Positions 57,408 through 64,000 of a stretch of 64,000 nucleotides of DNA are shown here, piece after piece (the first letter of the stretch is position 1; every line of letters begins with the position of its first letter). Below the pieces are notes generated by a model. That model had not been told where the DNA came from. It searched no databases and saw nothing but the letters and a program-made list of their open reading frames with translations. The DNA lies in the NCBI GenBank assembly GCA_963556145.1, contig OY744468.1, positions 5,642,001-5,706,000 of the forward strand. Reading direction: 5' to 3'. This DNA is from Hygrocybe punicea (lineage: Eukaryota > Basidiomycota > Agaricomycetes > Agaricales > Hygrophoraceae). The translations under genes were made by a program, and so were the position numbers.

Positions 57408-58603
57408 ATGGACGAGAGTCCTCCACAGTCGACAATCTTCCTTCATGAAGATATCTTGGCACGTACGCTTGCCTACGAGCAGGACCTACAGCGGTGGAGG
57501 ATTGCAGAGCTGGAAGCGGGACGAAGTGACCCCGGCAGACCAACATACGAGGAGGCGAGCGGCCACTTTAATTCCTTCCTTGCCATATCTCACCAGTGCC
57601 TTAGGTATTTGGGGTGGGCACGATCACGCAACATCGCTACCACGCCAAGGACATTACCCCTTTCTTCAGGGCAACCGACAACGGGGGCTTCATCCCATAT
57701 TCAAGCGTTGATTGTCCTGGTATTGACAACCCAAGCAGTCAAAATAATTTCCCTGTCATCGATACCCTCCTCTCGATACCATTCTCTCTTCTCCACACCC
57801 TTCCTCGCTTGTCTGCAATGATATCAATCAGTCCTTACCAAAAACGACTCATTGTCATCAGCACTGAAATTTCACAACTGTGGTGGTGGGACCCGGATCC
57901 CGGCATGATCAAAAGATCGGAGGAAATACGTTGTCATAACTTTTCCACAACCGGGCAAGACGATATTCGAAAACCTAAACCTGATCCTATACATCATCTG
58001 TCCCGCAGCAACACCACATTCTCGACGATGCAACCCATTATTATCACATTCCGGGCCTCCACCTTGCATCCTTCTAGCCCCAATCTCGACCACAACACAC
58101 GCACTATCGGGACTTTCACCATGCATCCTTCTAGCTATAATCTCAACCGCGATGCGCGCACTGTCGAGCTTCCTTCAGGTCAGATTTTAGTCGGCGCGAT
58201 GTCTTCCCTCTCCTGGAGCAGAGATGGGCTATCGTTAACACCTGGGATGGAAACGGAGGATGTGCAGCATCAAGACAAGTTTACCGTTGCTCGTGTTGCA
58301 AGTTGTCCGACGGCAAGTGAGATCTCACACCAAGCCGCCAGCAGCACTGGGAACTTCGAGGATACTGACAGCATCGAGAACTTCGAGGAAAACTCTGGAA
58401 ATTGCGCTTCGTCGATTGATACTATTATGTCATGGAATGAGAAGGTTGTCAACTGCGGAGTAGAGCCCCTCCCTCTTACGCCATCTTCTTTCGAGAAGGG
58501 TGTCATGGGTGGCCTAAGTGTCAATGACACCCTAATGATCAAAGGACTCATAAATCCACTCGTATACGTTCAGTTCCTTGATCTAAGTTTGTTTTCTTGT
58601 TGA
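57408..58603 (+). CDS. Unrecognised gene candidate
   Basis: Two overlapping plus-strand frames: 57408-57821 (MDESPPQSTIFLHEDILART, DLQRWRIAELEAGRSDPGRP, YEEASGHFNSFLAISHQCL) and the longest unbroken frame nearby, 57614-58603 (329 codons). The first looks coding up to about 57600 and the second from about 57780, so they may be one spliced gene. The second contains a duplicated 26-residue unit (TLHPSSPNLDHNTRTIG and TMHPSSYNLNRDARTVE) and an acidic Ser-rich C-terminus (TDSIENFEENSGNCASSID). No known domain. It lies outside identified transposons. Confidence 0.45.
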
Positions 58604-58950
58604 CTTTCTTGATGATTTCATTTTGTGAATTATATGTGCAACTTCGACTGCCCAAATTGACACAGGAGACGGATGAGGATTTTTTGTGATCAAATAATAT
58701 GCAAATATCCAGTCACATTTTAATTGAATTTAAAATTTGTTGTTGACTAAAGTCTAATCATACACTAGGTGCAAAAAGGCCTTTGGGGGTGACACAAATA
58801 AATTACCCATACAAAACAAAACCCTGAATTTGGGCCGTGTGAAATAGATATTACTAAAGATCATATTTCTCCACACCTTTTAAGAATTAGAAATAACAAT
58901 CAAAAGGTCATATGTAGTTGACCAAGACAAAGTCAGTCAAAATAAATGAG
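58604..58950. other. AT-rich intergenic region
   Basis: No ORF or repeat recognised. It precedes the 73-bp tandem array. Confidence 0.5.
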
Positions 58951-58954
58951 GTGA

Positions 58955-59992
58955 TTACTTGAGCCACAGGATTGCCTGTGAATTGCCTGGATTTCTGTGG
59001 AATTGCTGCAATTCTTCGTGGGATAGTGATCCTGAGCCACAGGATTGGATGTGAATGGCTTGGATCTGTGTGGGATTGCTGCAAATCTTTGTTGTAGTAA
59101 ACGTGGCCTTTGTAGGTGCCAATGGTGTTTTGGCAAGTCCTTTGTCTATGGGGTCAGAACCCAAACTCAACTTGTTTGTATGTATGTACAGGGAACACTA
59201 TATACGTACTATATAATATGTATAAAGGGACTATACTGAAGAAATGGTGAAGTATGAAAGGAAAGGAATGTGAGGAGAGGGAATAAGAATGGAAGAGAGG
59301 GAGGAATAGAAAGGAGAGTAGGAGAATGGGGGATATAAAGGAAAGTATGAGAATCAGGGTCGACCGAGATATCAATCTCTACATCATCCAATACTAAGCC
59401 TCAACTGAGCCACTGGATTGCATGTGTATGGCCTGGATTTCTGTGGAATGACTGTGAATGTTCTTGGGATAGTGATCCTGATTGAGTGGATCACATGTAA
59501 ATGGCCTGGATTTGTGTGGAATTGCTGTGATTGATCTTGGGGAACAAATCCTGAGTCATAGCAATGCATGTGCATTGCTTGGATTTGTGTGGAATTGCTG
59601 CGAGTCATCATACTATACAGATCCTGAGCCACTGTATTGCATGTGCAACAACTGGATTTGTGTGGAATTACTATGAATCTCAATGCGATACAGATCCTGG
59701 GCCACTGGATTGCATGTGCAATGCATGGATTTGTGTGCAATTGCTGCAAGTCCCCATGCGATGCAGATCCTGAGCCACTGGATTGCATGTGCAACACCTG
59801 GATGTCTGTGGAATTGCTGCGATTCGTCTTGGGATACAGATCCTGAGCCACTGTATTGCATGTGCAACACCTGGATTTGTGTGTAATTGCTGTGATTCAT
59901 CTTTGCATACAGATCCTGAGTCAGAGCATTGCATGTGCAATGCCTGGATTTGCGTGGAATTGCTGCCATTCATCTTGGGATATGGATCCTGA
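58955..59992. repeat. 73-bp tandem array, first part
   Basis: Consensus motifs ATCCTGAGCCACTGGATTGC and GGATTTGTGTGGAATTGCTG repeat. ATCCTG starts at 59621, 59694, 59767, 59840, 59913 and 59986, exactly 73 bp apart. Two diverged units at 58960-59097 are separated from the main block by about 300 bp of unrelated AT-rich sequence. Apparent ORFs in all frames are caused by the repeat. Confidence 0.95.
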
Positions 59993-60000
59993 GTCACAGC

Positions 60001-61662
60001 TGTTACATTTTACAACTCTGCAACTTTGATTCCGACTCCATTGCCCACCATGACTATTCCACTCTACCACACCTTCCTTTTTCATTCCCCTTTGCCTTTT
60101 GTATTCCTTTGGACATTGTTGTTTCTTCTTGTTCTTGTTCCCTTTTCATCCTTTCTTCTAGAACAATCCAGACCGACCATGGACATATCCCATGTGACCT
60201 CGCTGTACCCGAATAGTCTCCTTGCTGATGGACATCATCGCTATTGTCTTTTCCCTTGCCCTGACATATTGTTTACTTGATCCCACGACAAACCAATACA
60301 CAATGGCTTTACTCCCAACACAGCTAATTATTGTAATCATCATTGGCAGCATTGCCATCACTTTCCTTATCGGTTTTTACCTTGTTATGATCTATCTTTG
60401 GCATCAGCACTGAAACCCTTCTGCCATCGATACTTCCAACTTCCACCTCGACAATATCTCACCACGTAATTGACAATTGCCATACCTGGATATTTGGTTT
60501 CCACTTTCATATTCCATGCCTACCATTATCCTCCCTGACGATCCGACGACATTCCTCACCTGGTTGTGCACTCTGAACAATCCTTGATCACACAACATGT
60601 CACTGTTCCCTCCAATCCGACCATCGCTGAAGCACATACCTGCAGACTTCAACCACGGACCATACGACTTCCCAATACAGTGAACTGACCCCTATTGTGT
60701 ATTGTTCACATGACATCGCTTCAATGCAGCACCCGACATCTTATTCCCACAGCTTGTCACTCGTGCCATGACTCGAAACCTGGACCCACGTTCATTTATC
60801 CTTTTCCATCCATAACCTTGATACCTCCCACACTCGTTTACAACAATACCCTTTCTTGGACAAATACCGACATCAGGTGGACCGCATTGTTCCACAGACA
60901 GGACAAGACATCACCCCTCGATACGTCATCGACACAGACATCGTCATCCGGTAAAACTTATACTGTTCGCATGTCTGACCTCGACTAGCCCACTGTCCTA
61001 GTTGGTTTTTCCTCCATACATTCCTTTGTTTTGTTTCAAACCAACCTTGCCGCTATATCCACACTACCTCAAGACACTCCCTTTGCCAATCCCACACTGG
61101 ACGATACACCTCTTTGACTCAACTGTGCATTTCACTTGCCAGACTGCGCACTTGCTTGTTATGGCAAGTATAGACCCCGAATTGGCAATTCTGCATGTCA
61201 CATGATCTGATGACAAATCATCCGAGTCATCCGGACCTCTTCTATCCTCAATGACAGCCGGGCCTCCAGTTGGATCGTGAGAACATCAACATGAGGATGC
61301 CTCATGTCTGTCTCATGGTGAACACATGGTATAGTTGGACATGTTGTACCTTCATGGTTGCATTTCTATTTACCTCCCCTCAAGACCAGTCACTATATAT
61401 ACTGTTCTTGTTGTTGGTCCGGAGTTTTTCTTCTTTCTTTTGCTTACATTTAGTCTGGTTCTTGGGGCAGACTCATCTTGTTTTGGGTAATCCCCACAGC
61501 TCGCAATGACATTGGACCTTGACCCCCCCCCTCTTAGCAGTGTTGTCTAGCAGTGTTGTCTTAGCTGTAAGCAATAATGAAAACTGCTCTTCTCTCCTCT
61601 GGAAACCGCCTCCCAGTTAAGTTGATTGTTGCCGGAGCCCGCTGCAGAAGCGATCCATATCA
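60001..61662 (+). mobile_element. 1,662-bp TG...CA insertion (solo-LTR-like)
   Basis: It begins TGTTACATTTTACAACTCTG and ends AAGCGATCCATATCA. The array sequence GTCACAGC is duplicated at 59993-60000 and 61663-61670; joining the flanks restores a normal array unit. There is no terminal inverted repeat, and TG...CA ends suggest an LTR, but an 8-bp duplication is unusual for LTR elements. It contains a short ORF (60222-60413) with a membrane-like segment LIIVIIIGSIAITFLIGFYL conserved in the diverged copy at 24479-26450, and a TATA-like CTATATATACTG near 61390. Confidence 0.75.
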
Positions 61663-61670
61663 GTCACAGC

Positions 61671-62066
61671 ATTGCATGAGCATCACCTGGATTTGTGTGG
61701 AAGTGTTGTGAGGCTCCATGAGATCCAAGTCCTGAGCCACTGGATTGCATGTGCAACACCTGCATTTGTGTGGAATTGCTGTGATTCATCTTGGGATACA
61801 GATCCTGAGTCACTGGATTGCATGTGCAATGGCTAGATTTGTGTGGAATTGCTGCGATTCATCTTGGGATACAGATACTGAGCCACTGTATTGCATGTGC
61901 AATGCTGGATTTGTGTGGAATTCCTGCGAGTCCTCATTCAATACAGATCCTGAGCCACTGGATTGCATGTGCACCGCCTGGATTTGTGTGGAATTGCTGC
62001 AAGTCTCCGTGCGATACAGATCCTGAGCCACTGGATTGCATGTACAACGCCTGGCTTTGTGTGGAA
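61671..62066. repeat. 73-bp tandem array, second part
   Basis: Continues the array after the insertion with units at about 61730, 61802, 61874, 61947 and 62020 (72-73 bp apart). The last unit runs straight into the LINE fragment at about 62067. Confidence 0.93.
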
Positions 62067-62521
62067 TTGCTACATTTAGCAAACAACAGGAACAACAATG
62101 GAAAGAACTTTGGACACACTCCCCATGTTATGCGCAATTCACATCTATAGACCCCGATCTCCCCATCACCAAATTTTTAAAAACAATAACTAACTTGGCT
62201 CGCCCCCAGACAAGCCTACCCATACCATTATGCATGGCCCATCTCCCCCTTACTGCCTACCTGCACAAGGTCAAAAGGTCTGACACTGACCTATGCCCCA
62301 AATGTGAACAAGCATCAGAAACCATTCATCACTTCCTCTTTGATGGTCCACTCTACCAAAGACCACAACATGCCCTCACGAATACACTCAGGACTCATGC
62401 CACCTCTCTAACCCATCTCCTAAATCACCATAAAGGGATCAAAGAGGTAATCATATTCATGCGATGCACAGGCCAACTAAAGGACCTACTCGGTGACCTC
62501 CACTCCCCTCATAAAAACTAG
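62067..62521 (+). pseudogene. 3' end of a LINE (Tad1-like) reverse transcriptase ORF
   Basis: The frame reads FSKQQEQQWKELWTHSPC, LARPQTSLPIPLCMAHLPLT, AYLHKVKRSDTDLCPKCEQA and SETIHHFLFDGPLY, ending with a stop near 62521. This is the C-terminal zinc-knuckle region after the RT/RNase H of fungal Tad1-type LINEs; the CxxC...H...(C) motif has Gly where I expect the last Cys (FDGP for FDCP). It is 5'-truncated, as usual for LINE insertions, with the 73-bp array at its 5' junction. Confidence 0.8.
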
Positions 62522-62782
62522 CTAATAGAAACCCACAGCGCACACCTTCCTTTATGAAACTAAACAATCTGCTCGTCCACATCGAGATCACCACCGCCCA
62601 CCATGCAACCGATACACCGCTACTCCCCGCCATCTAAGTTCCCGATCTTGCCCTAATTCCTTTGCCCACACAACAGCTCCACTTCACCATAGCACCCCAC
62701 CTCGCTTGACAATACATCCCACTCCCTGCCCCACCCCACGGCTCCATCTCCATTGTGCATGTCTGTCTTGATGGCTGAGAAC
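62522..62782. other. LINE 3' untranslated region
   Basis: C/A-rich sequence without an ORF after the LINE stop. No poly(A) or simple-repeat tail is obvious before the hAT-like end at 62783. Confidence 0.4.
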
Positions 62783-63082
62783 TAGTGTTGCCATAGTTCG
62801 GTTCCGAACCTAGCTGAACCCGGTTCAAACCCCAAACCAAACCCTAGGTTCAGTCTAAGTTCAGCCAAGTGCTGAACCGGACCGCGGGTTCAGTTCTGGG
62901 TTTTGAGTAGGGTGTAGCACGGGTGACCCGCAGGTCGCCAGGCCGGACACCGTACCCGTACCCACAGACACCGTACCTGTGACGGGTGCGGGTCTGCATT
63001 ACCCGCAGTCGGACGCAGGTGTGGTGGTTGCCCGTGTGGCCATGTGGGTAGTGTCGACGACAGCAGCAGCAAGCTCCTTGAA

Positions 63083-63133
63083 CCCACAAATGAAACGTAC
63101 ACATCAATTGATGCGACGGTTCACATTTGTGGG
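63083..63133. repeat. 55-bp palindromic element, variant copy f
   Basis: Arms CCCACAAA and TTTGTGGG around core CATCAATTGATG. The arm sequence differs from the other copies, but the architecture is kept and the arms still match each other, as if covarying. Confidence 0.6.
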
Positions 63134-63247
63134 GCCGGGCTGGGCTGGTTCCATCGTCTTGTGTCACTGCCATCCTCCCCGCTCCACCACTGTCGTCATC
63201 GCCTTGCTGCTGCCAGTTGGCAGTGGAAGTCGTTTCACGGGCCATAT

Positions 63248-63302
63248 ACCTTGCAAACAACGTCTGCGCATCAGTTGATGCGCCAGCCCGTTTTCGCGAG
63301 GT
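63248..63302. repeat. 55-bp palindromic element, copy g
   Basis: Arms ACCTTGCAAA and TTCGCGAGGT, core GCGCATCAGTTGATGCGC with two central mismatches. It lies 115 bp from copy f in the same element. Confidence 0.7.
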
Positions 63303-64000
63303 GATTAGTTTGAGGTCTGTGGGGGTGCTCACGGCATGTTCTGGGGTGCCGTTGGGGTATGGGGCACCTGTGGGGCCATTTGCAGCATGTTTTGGGGCAT
63401 GTAGGGGCCGTGGGGCGTCTCTGGAGGCCATTGCGAGGCTTCTTGGGGTGTAATTGAGGTGCAGGGGGCTGGCATTCGTGTACACGTGTCGTTTTGGGTG
63501 TGGTTGATGAGTTCTGGGCTGTCCCTGGGTGGGAGTGGGGATGAGAAAGTGTGGTGCACGTACCTGAGCCGGCGGTAGGTGGGCGCACCACCCTCCCGAC
63601 CTCGCTCTCCATCATTGTTTTTGCTGTGTGTGGTGGCGATGTGGGAGTTGTCGTTTGTGTAGTTACATTTCCTAAGTCAAAAAACATGTCAATAAATATA
63701 GATTAGTTGAATAAAAACATACCAGAAGGGTCTCTTGAAGACCCGTCAAAACCCGTCAACCCGCGGTGCGGGTACACGGTTCTGCATGGGTTGCCTAATT
63801 TGGACACCGTACCCGTACCCGATCAACCCGCAGCCCAAAAACTGCGGGTTTACCCGAACCCATGCTATACCCTAGTTTTGAGGCCTGCCGGATTTCCTGA
63901 ACGGCTCCAAACCGCGTCCAAACCGCAAACGCGGATAATTTTAAGGTATTTATTTCATTTGTTTTTCATATTTCTTTACTTACTATTTTGTGTTAAACAG

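Larger units (their letters stand above)
62908..63874. mobile_element. 967-bp TAGGGT hAT-like element carrying two 55-bp palindromes
   Basis: Ends TAGGGTGTAGCACGGGTGAC and, inverted, TAGGGTATAGCATGGGTTCG. The duplication GTTTTGAG is perfect at 62900-62907 and 63875-63882. Termini are rich in ACCCG. Palindromes lie at 63083 and 63248. Minus-strand ORFs (for example 63271-63687) resemble the long inverted ends of the 10.5-kb hAT in their MMESE/GGWCAH-like stretch and are not taken as genes. Confidence 0.92.
62783..64000. mobile_element. hAT-like element, left end only
   Basis: TAGTGTTGCCATAGTTCGGT starts at 62783, followed by GGTTCAG/CTGAACC subterminal repeats as in the TAGTGATGG family. The expected right end lies beyond the window. 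The candidate target sequence to its left is CTGAGAAC. It contains the complete nested element at 62908-63874. Confidence 0.65.

Noticed and set aside
58955..59992. CRISPR-like array
   Set aside because: Regular 73-bp units without distinct spacers, no cas genes, and a eukaryotic context.
58955..62066. Chain of ORFs with MHVQ-LDLCGIA-type peptides on both strands
   Set aside because: They arise from a 73-bp tandem repeat read in successive frames; 73 is not a multiple of three, so no single protein reads through.

Overview
The window looks like a transposon-saturated stretch of a mushroom-forming basidiomycete (Agaricomycetes) genome. The evidence is family-level and from recall: 50-60 bp GT-AG introns, an NWD-type (NACHT-WD40 class) NLR-like gene with a C2-like N-terminus, a fungal alpha-kinase, a basidiomycete integrase-core (DDE) gene, a Helitron with a DUF6570-type N-terminus, a Tad1-like LINE tail, a Ty1/copia element, and a very large hAT population. 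No rRNA, tRNA or CRISPR could be supported.

Layout. 1-240: end of a short non-autonomous element rich in ACCCG. 1.08-4.66 kb: rearranged Helitron coding sequence (protease-like domain on +, DUF6570 protein on -) next to an unrecognised spliced fragment. 6.1-8.5 kb: the clearest host gene, minus strand, multi-exon, unknown function, with two CACGTG boxes upstream. 9.46-21.24 kb: an 11.8-kb unit bounded by two 1.75-kb inverted repeats that pair without a gap; inside are a DDE integrase-core gene (two MITE insertions), an alpha-kinase gene, an 818-bp foldback and a Tc1/mariner element. 21.2-28.2 kb: repeats, several perfect palindromic MITEs and an LTR-like repeat. 28.26-42.5 kb: an NWD pseudogene on the minus strand, split between its linker and WD40 domain by a 758-bp hAT-like element, which itself holds a 10.5-kb hAT transposon with about 700-bp inverted ends, a multi-exon transposase and a casein-kinase-1-like gene as cargo. 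42.7-46.8 kb: a second, decayed hAT with a Myb/SANT-like second ORF. 46.9-49.4 kb: two arrays of a 150-bp minisatellite in opposite orientation. 49.5-56.65 kb: a hAT-like element holding a young Ty1/copia element (LTRs 239/241 identical), itself with an inner insertion. 56.7-58.6 kb: unrecognised ORFs. 58.95-62.07 kb: a 73-bp tandem array split by a 1.66-kb TG...CA insertion. 62.07-62.52 kb: LINE 3' end. 62.78-64.0 kb: more hAT-like ends.

Three patterns link the region. (1) At least ten insertions start with TAG, carry terminal inverted repeats and have 8-bp target duplications readable on both sides, the hAT signature; their nesting gives an insertion order. (2) A 51-56 bp imperfect palindrome (arms ACCTCGCGAA/TTCGCGAGGT around a GTCAATTGAC core) recurs seven times, plus one partial copy, inside otherwise different elements. 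(3) Nonsense and catalytic-residue changes in several elements and in the kinase cargo are mostly explained by CpG transitions, which fits decay of methylated DNA. Two large inverted-repeat units here each contain a kinase gene; this is the most interesting system-level hypothesis, but it rests on one window.
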